From NCBI GenBank assembly GCA_964550165.1, contig CAZJYC010000053.1, positions 1-17,865 on the forward strand: DNA of 17,865 nucleotides. The letters run 5' to 3'. This DNA comes from CAZJYC01 sp964550165. GTDB lineage: Bacteria; Acidobacteriota; Aminicenantia; Aminicenantales; Aminicenantaceae. The notes beneath the pieces are model-generated. The model ran no database searches and was not told the origin of the DNA. It saw only the letters and a list, made by a program, of their open reading frames with translations. Both the position numbers and the translations under genes were made by a program. Numbering within the stretch: position 1 is the first letter of the stretch; each line of letters starts with the position of its first letter. Below are positions 1 to 6,823 of the stretch, one piece after another.

Positions 1-1
1 A

Positions 2-250
2 GAAAAAGCCAAGGCGATAGAGATTCTCACAAACTTGAAGGAGCTGTCGAAGCAAGGGTATTCTTTGAACTATGATATAGCTTTTGTATACTCCGGCCTC
101 GGTGATAAAGAAAAGGCATTTGAATGGCTGGACCGGGCTTATCAGGAAAAAGAAGACCCAATGCGATACCTCAAATCAGATCCGGCTTGGGATAGCCTCC
201 GCTCAGACCCTCGTTTTAGGGCGCTGCTGAAAAGAATGAACCTGGAATAA
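2..250 (+). CDS. C-terminal end of a TPR-tailed protein (partial, probably a Ser/Thr kinase family tail)
   Basis: The reading frame is open from the left edge of the window, so only the last 82 residues are seen and the true start lies outside. The visible part begins EKAKAIEILTNLKEL and contains one clear TPR-like helical pair (YDIAFVYSGLGDKEKAFEWLDRAY) followed by the ending LKSDPAWDSLRSDPRFRALLKRMNLE. From knowledge of the family, this style of ending (a TPR, then 'xxDPxFDxLRxDPRFxxLLxRMxL') closes many long bacterial proteins with an N-terminal Ser/Thr kinase or winged-helix DNA-binding domain, a membrane anchor and TPRs, abundant in Acidobacteriota. Which N-terminal domain it carried cannot be seen. 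The methionine-equivalent at base 35 is an internal TTG leucine codon and not a real start. The gene converges on the toxin gene at 354-728; the 103 bases between hold only a weak 5-bp hairpin and no U-tract terminator. Confidence 0.8.
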   Translation, partial: EKAKAIEILTNLKELSKQGYSLNYDIAFVYSGLGDKEKAFEWLDRAYQEKEDPMRYLKSDPAWDSLRSDPRFRALLKRMNLE

Positions 251-353
251 TGCCTGTATAGGTAGAGCCAGACAACAAACTTGTCGATGACGCCCGCAAG
301 CCTCTCAACTCGCTATAAACTTTTCTTGATCTCTCAGCAAATCCTTTTGACCT

Positions 354-728
354 TTATGCCTTCCCATAATATCTCAATATCCTCTCTTTATCCTCGTTTT
401 CCTTGTCGCCTTTAAAATATATTTCAATCAGCTCAATTTTATCTCCCTTTTCGAAATAAGCATAAATCACACGGATGCCGGACTGAGCGCCTCTTCCCTT
501 CAGAGCGCGACAAGCGAATTTTTTTGCCTTAAAGACTTGAGGCTCCTGAAATCGCAGACCAGGGATTTGAAATATCCCTTTGTTATCAATCCCCAGCTTA
601 TGATAAAGACTTAACTCAGTCTTAATGAAAGTTTGCAAATCTTCTTCTAATGTCCGAAACCTCTTAAGAAGCTTTTTTAGGTCTTTTTGGAACTCGGGAA
701 GCTGGGTAATCTGCTTAAATATCGCCAC
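354..728 (-). CDS. RelE-like toxin of a Panacea-type toxin-antitoxin pair
   Basis: A 124-residue protein with the shape of RelE/ParE-superfamily mRNA interferases: an N-terminal helical hairpin (PEFQKDLKKLLKRF, about residues 11-24), then a strand-rich core with FKAKKFACRALKGRG, SGIRVIYAYFEKG and IELIEIYFKGDKENED near the C-terminus. Basic residues in the FKAKKFACR and SGIRVIY segments sit where RelE-type toxins carry RNA-contacting residues; this is inferred by position, not aligned. Its ATG at 728 lies inside the end of the antitoxin gene, a 14-base overlap in another frame, so the two are almost certainly translated from one message with the antitoxin first. The expected role is ribosome-dependent or translation-targeting growth arrest when the antitoxin is lost. 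An alternative would be a solitary RelE homologue, but the tight overlap with an XRE-Panacea gene argues against that. Confidence 0.85.
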   Translation of the reverse strand: MAIFKQITQLPEFQKDLKKLLKRFRTLEEDLQTFIKTELSLYHKLGIDNKGIFQIPGLRFQEPQVFKAKKFACRALKGRGAQSGIRVIYAYFEKGDKIELIEIYFKGDKENEDKERILRYYGKA

Positions 729-1488
729 TGTATTCTCTGACAGAATAGGGAGGAGTTCTGTAGAAAACAGATTCGTATTCGATTACTTGTCCATCCTCGG
801 TCGTTAACCAAGGAACATCATTATGGGCATATTCGCTAATTTGAGCTGCATTCATGTCAGAGAGCCTTTTTAAAACGCTATCTATAACCTCGATATCGCT
901 CCCCTTTAGCTTGGTTAGGTCAGCGGTTCTCAACGGCAAGTATTTTGTCTGGGGATAGTCAAAGTATTTTTCTTTTACTTTAACAACGTCCTTGTCAAGC
1001 ATTTTCTCAACGAGCTTGGCAAATTCTATAGGAGTCGGCCCATACCTATTTTTCAGATAGGTCGCACCGATCAATTGTTCTTCATATTTCTCGTAATAAT
1101 CAAAATCAATAAAATAAAGAAGCTTATATATAACAGTTTCACCTATGTTGGGTTTAGCGCCGACTCTATTCAATATATAGAGAAACACTTCTTTGAATTT
1201 CTCGATATTCTTCTGAGGGACATTGATTCTTAATTGAGGTTTAGTCCCATAAACCGCTCTGCTCTCCATGATAACTACCTTTGGTTCTTTTTGTGGATTC
1301 AATAAGCTGTCAATAGAAGTGTTGAAGATCTCGGCTAAGTTCTTTAATTCTTCTGCACAAATCTTTCGCTCCCCATTTTCTATCTGAGAAATCGTAGGGC
1401 GAGAGACGCCCAGCAATTCAGCTAATTTTTGCTGGCTCATGCCTTTCGCCTTTCTTAAATATTTTATTCTTTGCCCGGTTGAAGCCAT
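715..1488 (-). CDS. XRE-family antitoxin with C-terminal Panacea (DUF4065/SocA-like) domain
   Basis: A 257-residue protein in two parts. Residues about 6-62 form a classic XRE/Cro helix-turn-helix (IKYLRKAKGMSQQKLAELLG, then VSRPTISQIENGER), the DNA-binding part expected to autorepress the operon. Residues about 95-250 match the Panacea (PAN, formerly DUF4065) domain: KLLYFIDFDYYEKYEEQL, GATYLKNRYGPTP and the late motif VPWLTTEDGQVIEYESVFY. Panacea is known as a promiscuous antitoxin domain found with many unrelated toxins, neutralising them by direct contact. The start at 1488 is set by GAGGAG at 1500-1495, six bases upstream, and by a consensus promoter just beyond. It overlaps the RelE-like toxin by 14 bases, the usual coupling for type II pairs. 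Regulation is probably negative feedback through the palindromes at 1506-1547. Confidence 0.9.
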   Translation of the reverse strand: MASTGQRIKYLRKAKGMSQQKLAELLGVSRPTISQIENGERKICAEELKNLAEIFNTSIDSLLNPQKEPKVVIMESRAVYGTKPQLRINVPQKNIEKFKEVFLYILNRVGAKPNIGETVIYKLLYFIDFDYYEKYEEQLIGATYLKNRYGPTPIEFAKLVEKMLDKDVVKVKEKYFDYPQTKYLPLRTADLTKLKGSDIEVIDSVLKRLSDMNAAQISEYAHNDVPWLTTEDGQVIEYESVFYRTPPYSVREYSGDI

Positions 1489-1505
1489 TTGTATCTCCTC
1501 TTTTT

Positions 1506-1547
1506 TATAATAATTTTATTATAGCAATGTTAGATTTATTGTCAATA
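1506..1547 (-). promoter_or_regulatory. Candidate operators for the XRE-Panacea antitoxin
   Basis: Two inverted repeats sit directly on the promoter boxes. TATAATAA-AA-TTATTATA (minus strand, 1523-1506) has perfect 8-bp arms around a 2-bp centre and covers the -10 box. TATTG-A-CAATA (1547-1537) has 5-bp arms and covers the -35 box. Binding by a dimeric XRE protein at either would block RNA polymerase. That the antitoxin binds here is inference; AT-richness makes some palindromy likely by chance, but the 18-bp one is long. Confidence 0.5.
1518..1545 (-). promoter_or_regulatory. Consensus sigma-70 promoter of the toxin-antitoxin operon
   Basis: On the minus strand a perfect -35 box TTGACA (1545-1540) and a perfect -10 box TATAAT (1523-1518) are separated by 16 bases. 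The predicted transcript starts near 1511, about 22 bases before the antitoxin ATG, leaving room for the GAGGAG ribosome-binding site. Both hexamers match consensus fully, as is common for toxin-antitoxin promoters that are strong but held down by their own product. Confidence 0.8.
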
Positions 1548-1700
1548 GATTGTTATTTTATCTTACATCACCTTTATAATTCAAGAAAAAGCACGAAACA
1601 TTGATATATTTCATTTTGACCAGAAAGAGTCCCATCAAAAATTTCTTAAAATCAAGGAAAAAAGCCGACCCGGGTATTCCTGGGCAGGTCTATATTCAAT

Positions 1701-1729
1701 TTGACACGTAATTCGTTAATTGATATTCT
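1701..1729 (+). promoter_or_regulatory. Promoter-like element of the kinase gene (shared element, copy A)
   Basis: TTGACA (1701-1706), a 17-base spacer, and TATTCT (1724-1729), the latter opening the longer string TATTCTTTTGCCAAA (1724-1738). The predicted start is about 24 bases before the kinase ATG. The same arrangement with the same spacer length recurs at 6604-6641 and 12216-12253, which supports a real, conserved control element and not chance. Confidence 0.6.
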
Positions 1730-1759
1730 TTTGCCAAATAATAAAGGGAAACACCAGGG

Positions 1760-4700
1760 ATGAAGTGCCCTAAATGTCACACTGATAATCCTGAGACGGT
1801 GAAATTCTGCGGAGAGTGCGGGACACAGCTTCCTTCTCCAAAGCCAACTTTTGTTTCTCCCACAGAAACGCTTCAAACTCCAGTTAAAGAGCTGACCACA
1901 GGCTCTACTTTTGCCGGCCGCTACCAGGTCATCGAGGAGCTGGGAAAAGGCGGGATGGGAAAAGTCTACAAAGTCTTTGATACCAAGATTAAAGAGAAAG
2001 TGGCTTTGAAGCTGATCAAGCCGGAAATTGCCTCAGACCATGAGACCATCGAGCGCTTCAGCAATGAATTGAGGCTTGCCCGCAAGATTGGCCACAGGAA
2101 TGTTTGCCGGATGTTTGATATGGGCGAGGAGGAGGGTGCTCATTTCATCACCATGGAATATGTGCCGGGCGAAGACCTCAAGACGATGATCCGGATGTCC
2201 ACCGGCCTTACCGTTGGCACAGTATTAAGCATTGGAAAGCAAGTCTGTGAAGGTCTCAGCGAAGCCCATAGCTTAGGGGTCGTGCACCGTGATTTAAAGC
2301 CTCAGAATATCATGATCGATAAAGGCGGAAACGCAAAGATTATGGATTTCGGGATAGCAAGGTCTGTGAGGGAGAAAGGGATAACCGGGCCGAGTGTGCT
2401 GATAGGGACGCCGGAGTATATGTCTCCTGAGCAGGCAGAAGCAAACGATATTGACCATCGCTCAGATATTTACTCACTGGGAATCATTCTCTACGAAATG
2501 GCGACCGGCAGAGTGCCGTTCGAAGGGGATACAGCCTTAAGCATCGCCATGAAGCATAAAGGCGAGGTCCCGAAGACCCCGAAGGATTTTAATCCCAACA
2601 TCCCTGATGACCTGAGTGGCACTATTTTGAAATGCCTGGAAAAGGACAAAGCCAAGAGATACCAGAGTGCGGCTGAAGTGCGAGCTGAGCTTGAAAAGAT
2701 TGAAAAGGGAATCCCCACCACAGAGAGGGTCGTTCCGGAGAGAAAGCCCTTCACCTCAAGAGCGATCACTGTCCAATTCAGCTTGAAAAAGCTATTTATT
2801 CCTGCCCTGATTGTTATCGTTCTCTTAGTGGCAGCAGTGCTTATCTGGCGGTTCATTCCTCTTAAAAAAGCGGTTCCTCTTCCATCCGGCAAGCCCACGC
2901 TTGCCATTCTTTATTTTAAGAACAACACCGGAGACGAAAAATTGGATATCTGGCGGTCTGGCCTCTCTGACCTCCTGGTGTCGGCACTCTCACAGTCCAA
3001 ATACATCAATGTCCTCAGCTCCGACCAAATCTTCAGCCTTCTCAAGAGATTGAACCTTCTGGAAGCAAAAAGCTATGCTTCTGAGGATTTGAAAGCTGTG
3101 GCCTCGAACGGTGGCGCAACCCACATCCTTCAGGGGTATTACACCAGGGCAGGAGATAATTTCCGGATCAATATCACTCTTCAGAAAGCGGACACGGGAG
3201 AGATTCTGGGTTCGGAGAATGCTGAAGGGCCTGGAGAGCGGAGCTTTTTCCCGATGGTGGATGAGCTCATAAGGAAAGTCAAGGCTAATTTTCAGCTATC
3301 GTCCGAACAGCTAGCCAGCGACCTGGAAAAAGAAGTGCAGAAAATTACGACCTCCTCTCCTGAGGCCTACAAATACTACGTTGAGAGCAGGAAATACCAT
3401 TACAGCGTAGAATACCGAAAATGCATTCCCCTCCTTGAGAGAGCCGTAGCCCTTGATCCTGAATTTGCCATGGCGTATAGAGCGCTCGCTTCTGCTTATC
3501 ACAATTTGGGAGATTTAGCCAAGAGCAGAATACTCAGAAAAAAAGCCCTGGATCTAAGCAACCGCTTATCTGATAAAGAACGGCTTATTATCGAGGGAGA
3601 ATTTTACTTCTGGAATGCGCCGGAAAGAGACTGGAACAAAGCCATCGTTGCGTTTAGCAAGTTGCTGGAGCTTTATCCTGATGATTCAATGGTAAATTAC
3701 GAATTGGGAACTATTTACATGGGCCTGGAAGAATGGGATAAGTCAATCCAATATTATGAGGTCTGCCGCAAGAACAAATATAAATTTTTGGCCCTATATT
3801 CATATCTTGCAGACAATTACCGGGCAAAAGGATTCTATGATAAGGCGGACGAAGTTCTTGAATATTGTATAGAGAATATTTCAGACAGCGCGAGAACGCA
3901 TCTTTATATGGCAGAAAATTATCTTGCCCAGGCAAAAGTTGATTTAGCTTTGGCTGAAGTTGATAAAGCAATTACTCGTGACCCGACATTTCCAGGGAAT
4001 TCATTCCGGAATGCCCAAATTCTCATGTATAAAGGGGACCTGGTTAAAGCCCGGCTGGAATTCATGAAATTACAGAATGAAACGCAGATATCTTTTCTTT
4101 ATTGGAATTATTTAGGACTGTTTGCTCTGGACCTTCTTGAAGGGAAGTTTGAAAAAGCTAAAACGGGGCTCGGCCAGGCGATTGAAAAAATGAATAAGCT
4201 CGGAGCCAAACGGCAGGAAGCAGAATTCCATATTCGGTTGGCCAATGGATATCTGAACTCCGGGCATCCCGAAAAGGCTCTGGGGGAGTGCGAAAAGGGA
4301 AGGAAATTGGCTCTTGAAATAGAAAGAGATGACTTGGATAGACAGTCCTTATACTTAAAGGGGCTATCGTATCTGAGAAAAGGTTCTTTGAACGAAGCCC
4401 GGAAAACAGCCGAAGAGCTCAAGCAGATGATTGAATCAGGGATCAATAAGAAAAAAATCAGGTTTTACACGCATCTTGCAGGATTGATCGAGCTCGAGAG
4501 AAAAAATTATCCCAAGGCGCTTGAATATCTCAAGAGTGCCGTTGAATCGCTTCCATACGGCCCTTTGGAGAAAGATGCTTCCTTTCTCGACTCCCTGGCT
4601 TTAGCCTATTACAAATCCGGCGATTTGGAAAAGGCCCGAGAAACATATGAGAAAATTACTTCGCTGACACTCGGGAGGCTCTTATCTGGAGACATATTTG

Positions 4701-4864
4701 CTAAGAGCTTCTACATGCTGGGCAAGATTTATGAACAGAAGGGCCAGAAAGAGAAGGCCATAGAGAACTACAAAAAATTCCTCGACCTCTGGAAAGACGC
4801 CGACCCCAGCCAGCCTGAAGTTGAAGATGCCAAGAAGAGCCTAGCCGGCCTGAAGGGGAATTGA
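1760..4864 (+). CDS. Membrane-anchored Ser/Thr protein kinase with N-terminal zinc ribbon and C-terminal TPR tail
   Basis: A 1034-residue receptor-like Hanks-type kinase. Residues 3-20 form a zinc ribbon (C3-x2-C6, C17-x2-C20). The kinase domain (about 55-315) has all core residues: glycine loop G62-K-G-G-M-G67, ATP-binding K74 in VALKL, helix-C E103, catalytic H176-R-D178 with K180 and N183, D196-F-G, and the GTPEYMSPE activation segment (216-224). One transmembrane helix lies at about 346-364. Next, about 378-500 resembles the TolB-like/CsgG-like fold seen after the membrane in such kinases (TLAILYFKNNTGDEKLDIWR), and repeated TPRs fill about 525-1030. The kinase should face the cytoplasm and the TPRs the periplasm, so it probably turns an envelope signal into protein phosphorylation; the substrate is unknown. 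Start: ATG 1760 with AAAGGG at 1743-1748 upstream; the cysteines start at codon 3, excluding later starts. The last ~75 residues are duplicated in the relic at 6155-6446. Confidence 0.93.
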   Translation: MKCPKCHTDNPETVKFCGECGTQLPSPKPTFVSPTETLQTPVKELTTGSTFAGRYQVIEELGKGGMGKVYKVFDTKIKEKVALKLIKPEIASDHETIERFSNELRLARKIGHRNVCRMFDMGEEEGAHFITMEYVPGEDLKTMIRMSTGLTVGTVLSIGKQVCEGLSEAHSLGVVHRDLKPQNIMIDKGGNAKIMDFGIARSVREKGITGPSVLIGTPEYMSPEQAEANDIDHRSDIYSLGIILYEMATGRVPFEGDTALSIAMKHKGEVPKTPKDFNPNIPDDLSGTILKCLEKDKAKRYQSAAEVRAELEKIEKGIPTTERVVPERKPFTSRAITVQFSLKKLFIPALIVIVLLVAAVLIWRFIPLKKAVPLPSGKPTLAILYFKNNTGDEKLDIWRSGLSDLLVSALSQSKYINVLSSDQIFSLLKRLNLLEAKSYASEDLKAVASNGGATHILQGYYTRAGDNFRINITLQKADTGEILGSENAEGPGERSFFPMVDELIRKVKANFQLSSEQLASDLEKEVQKITTSSPEAYKYYVESRKYHYSVEYRKCIPLLERAVALDPEFAMAYRALASAYHNLGDLAKSRILRKKALDLSNRLSDKERLIIEGEFYFWNAPERDWNKAIVAFSKLLELYPDDSMVNYELGTIYMGLEEWDKSIQYYEVCRKNKYKFLALYSYLADNYRAKGFYDKADEVLEYCIENISDSARTHLYMAENYLAQAKVDLALAEVDKAITRDPTFPGNSFRNAQILMYKGDLVKARLEFMKLQNETQISFLYWNYLGLFALDLLEGKFEKAKTGLGQAIEKMNKLGAKRQEAEFHIRLANGYLNSGHPEKALGECEKGRKLALEIERDDLDRQSLYLKGLSYLRKGSLNEARKTAEELKQMIESGINKKKIRFYTHLAGLIELERKNYPKALEYLKSAVESLPYGPLEKDASFLDSLALAYYKSGDLEKARETYEKITSLTLGRLLSGDIFAKSFYMLGKIYEQKGQKEKAIENYKKFLDLWKDADPSQPEVEDAKKSLAGLKGN

Positions 4865-4962
4865 GGTTCTTAGAAGTCAAGCTTAAACTCACATTATAAA
4901 AGTGGATTCTTTTCTCTTCGAGGCCTAAGTCCTTTAGTTATGCCGTTGAGGCGACATCCCGG

Positions 4963-6099
4963 TCAGAGTGACGATATCAGGCTGTTGAGGCCAATATAAT
5001 CCACCTTCAATCCTTGATAATCCCGGCTAAACGGCTCGTCAACGTCCTGAGCGACAATTAGGTTCGAGCCTTGTGGATACAAGCGACGAAAAACCTTGAG
5101 GTTGGCGGGATCAAATTGGCCGGCTGACCATTTGCATTCGATGGCGGTGATATCTTGGGGGTTCTTCTGGAGAATAAAATCGACCTCGTGCTTCTGTTTG
5201 TCCCGCCAAGTCCGTATGTCCCGTCTTTGAAGCTTACCGTGAATTTCATTCAGCACAAAATGTTCCCAAAGGAATCCGAGGTCCTCCGACCGCAGAGTTC
5301 CCCAACCTTTATAATGGCAGACAAATCCTGTATCGAAGGCGTAAACCTTTGGCGCAGAAATGATCTCGGTGGCTCGGTGAGTGCTGAAGGGTCGGATGAC
5401 ATGAACAACGAACGTGGCCTCAAGGACTGCCAGATAATTGCTGATCGTTGTCCTGCTCGCTTCACACGGCCTGGAAAACTTGGTGGCCTCAAATACACCC
5501 GCGCTTTGGGTAAATAAAAGTTCACAAAAGCGATTAAATGAGTAGCGACGTTCGAGACGGAAGAGTTCTTGGATGTCCTTGGCCCAATAAGCGTCCATCC
5601 ATTCTTGGAATTCGCGCTCCGGGCTTTGCTTGGAAAGGAAGAAAGGCGGCAACCCGCCGCGGTGCAGCCGATGCGTCATATCTGTTTGGCCGAAATCCAT
5701 CAAGTCGTCGGAGATCATAGGAGTGAGCCAGATTTCGACTTTGCGGCCTGTCAGCGTATCTCTGAATCTGGACGAAGCCCCGAGCGTGGATGAGCCAGTG
5801 GCGATGATCTTGATGTCGGGGAAATGATCGGCGGCGATTTTAAGAAGCTCGGAAGGATTGGCCAGGCGGTGAATCTCATCGAGGATAACCCTTTTTCCCT
5901 TGTAGGTTTTCAAGAAACTCTCAGGATCCTCCAGAAGACGGCGGGTCCTGGGCAGCTCGCAGTCGAAATATTGGGTGTCTGGTAAGGACCGGCAGAGGAA
6001 TGTCTTCCCGACTCGTCTGACGCCGGATAGCCAGATGACAGACCTCTTCCTCCAGGAATCCTCGATCAGCTTCAGCCAAAATTGACGGATTTTTATCAT
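4963..6099 (-). CDS. AAA-type ATPase with DUF4143 C-terminal domain
   Basis: A 378-residue protein of the common prokaryotic 'ATPase plus DUF4143' family. Walker A is GVRRVGKT (26-33), Walker B is VILDE (71-75), and a sensor-like IIATGSS follows at about 98-104. The C-terminal domain keeps the PD-(D/E)xK nuclease-like pattern E305-V-D307 ... E321-C-K323 typical of DUF4143. The length is normal (360-420 in the family) and the gene appears intact. The biological role is not established for most members; they are widespread, often laterally transferred, and sometimes described as conflict or mobile-element-associated ATPases. Here it sits on the opposite strand between an intact kinase and a relic of a second kinase, so it probably arrived as a single-gene insertion. 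No terminal inverted repeats or target-site duplication could be made out. The start at 6099 follows a good promoter so closely that the message is probably leaderless. Confidence 0.88.
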   Translation of the reverse strand: MIKIRQFWLKLIEDSWRKRSVIWLSGVRRVGKTFLCRSLPDTQYFDCELPRTRRLLEDPESFLKTYKGKRVILDEIHRLANPSELLKIAADHFPDIKIIATGSSTLGASSRFRDTLTGRKVEIWLTPMISDDLMDFGQTDMTHRLHRGGLPPFFLSKQSPEREFQEWMDAYWAKDIQELFRLERRYSFNRFCELLFTQSAGVFEATKFSRPCEASRTTISNYLAVLEATFVVHVIRPFSTHRATEIISAPKVYAFDTGFVCHYKGWGTLRSEDLGFLWEHFVLNEIHGKLQRRDIRTWRDKQKHEVDFILQKNPQDITAIECKWSAGQFDPANLKVFRRLYPQGSNLIVAQDVDEPFSRDYQGLKVDYIGLNSLISSL

Positions 6100-6108
6100 A
6101 GCGTTTGC

Positions 6109-6137
6109 ATTATAGCCTCTATGATTACCAAATGCAA
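6109..6137 (-). promoter_or_regulatory. Promoter of the DUF4143 ATPase, likely giving a leaderless message
   Basis: Minus strand: TTGCAT (6137-6132), a 17-base spacer, TATAAT (6114-6109). The predicted start point (about 6102) is only a few bases before the ATG at 6099, and no Shine-Dalgarno sequence fits in between. The -35 box is one arm of the inverted repeat ATGCAA-N6-TTGCAT (6132-6149), and a third TTGCAT lies at 6105-6110 beside the -10 box, so a regulator reading this 6-mer is possible. Confidence 0.6.
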
Positions 6138-6154
6138 GGTATATTGCATATAGT

Positions 6155-6446
6155 AATACTGGATGAAAAAGCAGTTGCGGCTAGTTTTTTATACGAGAAA
6201 ATAACTTCGCTGACAGTCGGGAGGTTCATATATAGAGAAGTATTGCTGACACTCGGAGGGTTCTTATATGAAGACATATTTGCAAAGAGCTTCTACATGC
6301 TGGGCAAGATATATGAACAGAAGGGCCAGAAAGAGAAGGCTATAGAGAACTACGCAAAATTCTTCGACCTCTGGAAAGACGCGGACCCCGAACTTTCTGA
6401 AGTTGCAGATGCCAAGCAAAAGCTCACCTCGATGCAGGCTCATTAG
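6155..6446 (+). pseudogene. Relic of a second TPR-tailed kinase (C-terminal end only)
   Basis: The translated stretch YEKITSLT...DIFAKSFYMLGKIYEQ and onward to FFDLWKDADPELSEVADAKQ matches the last ~75 residues of the intact kinase at 1760-4864 almost word for word, and the DNA is nearly identical over long runs (around 6271-6395 against 4690-4815). Weaker similarity (DEKA against DLEKA) reaches back to about 6155 and then stops. There is no kinase domain, membrane helix or credible start; the open frame begins only at a TTG at 6105 inside the ATPase promoter. It also carries an internal 36-base duplication absent from the parent. The simplest reading is the tail end of a lost paralogue, cut off where the ATPase gene now lies. 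A short expressed TPR peptide cannot be excluded but is unlikely. Confidence 0.8.
6209..6280 (+). repeat. Tandem 36-base imperfect duplication inside the kinase relic
   Basis: Two adjacent 36-base units (6209-6244 and 6245-6280) both start GCTGACA and end ATATT or GTATT, with a few substitutions between them. They encode LTVGRFIYREVL and LTLGGFLYEDIF; the intact kinase has a single LTLGRLLSGDIF in the same place. The exact 12-codon length keeps the frame open. It probably arose by replication slippage after, or around, loss of the rest of the gene. Confidence 0.75.
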
Positions 6447-6476
6447 CCTATCTGCGCCAAATAATATAAAGACAAT

Positions 6477-6508
6477 TCCTATCAAGAGACACAGTGTGTT
6501 GGATAGGA
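6477..6508. repeat. Inverted repeat with a second palindrome in its loop
   Basis: TCCTATC (6477-6483) pairs with GATAGGA (6502-6508); the 18-base loop holds the palindrome ACACA-G-TGTGT (6489-6499). It lies 31 bases after the stop of the kinase relic. There is no U-tract, so it is not a convincing intrinsic terminator; it could be a relic or a protein-binding site. Confidence 0.4.
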
Positions 6509-6603
6509 TTACCGCAAATGAGCTGTGTAAGCAAGCCGGGTTGATGCCTAAGTTCTGATTATCAATTATTCTCTGACTATTTCAGTCAAGACATGCATAA
6601 AAA

Positions 6604-6632
6604 TTGACTCTGAATCTAAAAATTGTTATTCT
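6604..6632 (+). promoter_or_regulatory. Promoter-like element before the kinase-head relic (shared element, copy B)
   Basis: TTGACT (6604-6609), a 17-base spacer and TATTCT (6627-6632), continuing as TATTCTTCTGCCAAA to 6641. It matches copies A (1701) and C (12216) in boxes, spacing and downstream string. Its original gene was probably a zinc-ribbon kinase; what remains downstream in the same direction is the secreted protein gene at 6824, which may now use this promoter with the relic as a long leader. Confidence 0.5.
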
Positions 6633-6658
6633 TCTGCCAAACTGTTAAAGTGATAAAA

Positions 6659-6748
6659 ATGGCAGTTAGGTGCCCTCAATGTCATCTTGACAATCCTTCT
6701 GATTATAAGTTCTGTAAAGAGTGAGGAACTCAGCAATCGCTAAGCGAA
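6659..6748 (+). pseudogene. Relic of a zinc-ribbon kinase N-terminus, broken by UGA at the fourth cysteine
   Basis: ATG at 6659 begins MAVRCPQCHLDNPSDYKFCKE, closely like the first residues of the intact kinase (MKCPKCHTDNPETVKFCGEC). The next codon, where the fourth zinc-binding cysteine belongs, is TGA (6722-6724), and the frame then resumes GTQ as in the parent. A single change from TGC or TGT explains it. Similarity ends after about six codons and no kinase domain follows. The same frame stays open from the TGA into the gene at 6824, but that gene starts with its own signal sequence and ribosome-binding site, so the join looks accidental. This head lies downstream of the tail relic at 6155-6446, so the two fragments come from different lost genes, or from one rearranged gene. 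Confidence 0.7.
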
Positions 6749-6811
6749 ACGAGCATAAAATTCAACTCCTTAAGGCTATTAATCTTAAGCCAAAAAATTC
6801 AAAAAAATATG

Positions 6812-6819
6812 AAGGAGGT
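6812..6819 (+). promoter_or_regulatory. Ribosome-binding site that fixes the start at GTG 6824
   Basis: AAGGAGGT is a full Shine-Dalgarno match. It overlaps the in-frame ATG at 6809, which therefore cannot be the start it serves, and stands five bases before GTG 6824. The longest-frame start at 6809 should be replaced by 6824. Confidence 0.75.
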
Positions 6820-6823
6820 AAGA

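Noticed and set aside
273..287. Hairpin GACAA-N5-TTGTC as a terminator between convergent genes
   Set aside because: Five base pairs, AT-containing stem and no following U-tract.
5155..5827. Several plus-strand frames of 60-120 codons opposite the ATPase gene
   Set aside because: They lie antisense to a gene with clear Walker and DUF4143 motifs and have no family resemblance or start signals.
4865..6108. ATPase gene as part of a transposon
   Set aside because: No transposase, no terminal inverted repeats and no target-site duplication could be seen; a plain single-gene insertion fits equally well.
6105..6446. A functional 113-residue TPR protein
   Set aside because: It would start at a TTG inside the ATPase promoter with no ribosome-binding site, and its content is the copied end of the kinase; called a relic instead.
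6722..6724. In-frame UGA as selenocysteine or as a recoded codon
   Set aside because: UGA ends several intact genes here (kinase, ATPase, HEAT-like and SLOG-SLATT genes), so the code is standard; no SECIS-like hairpin was found after it and the remaining kinase is missing.
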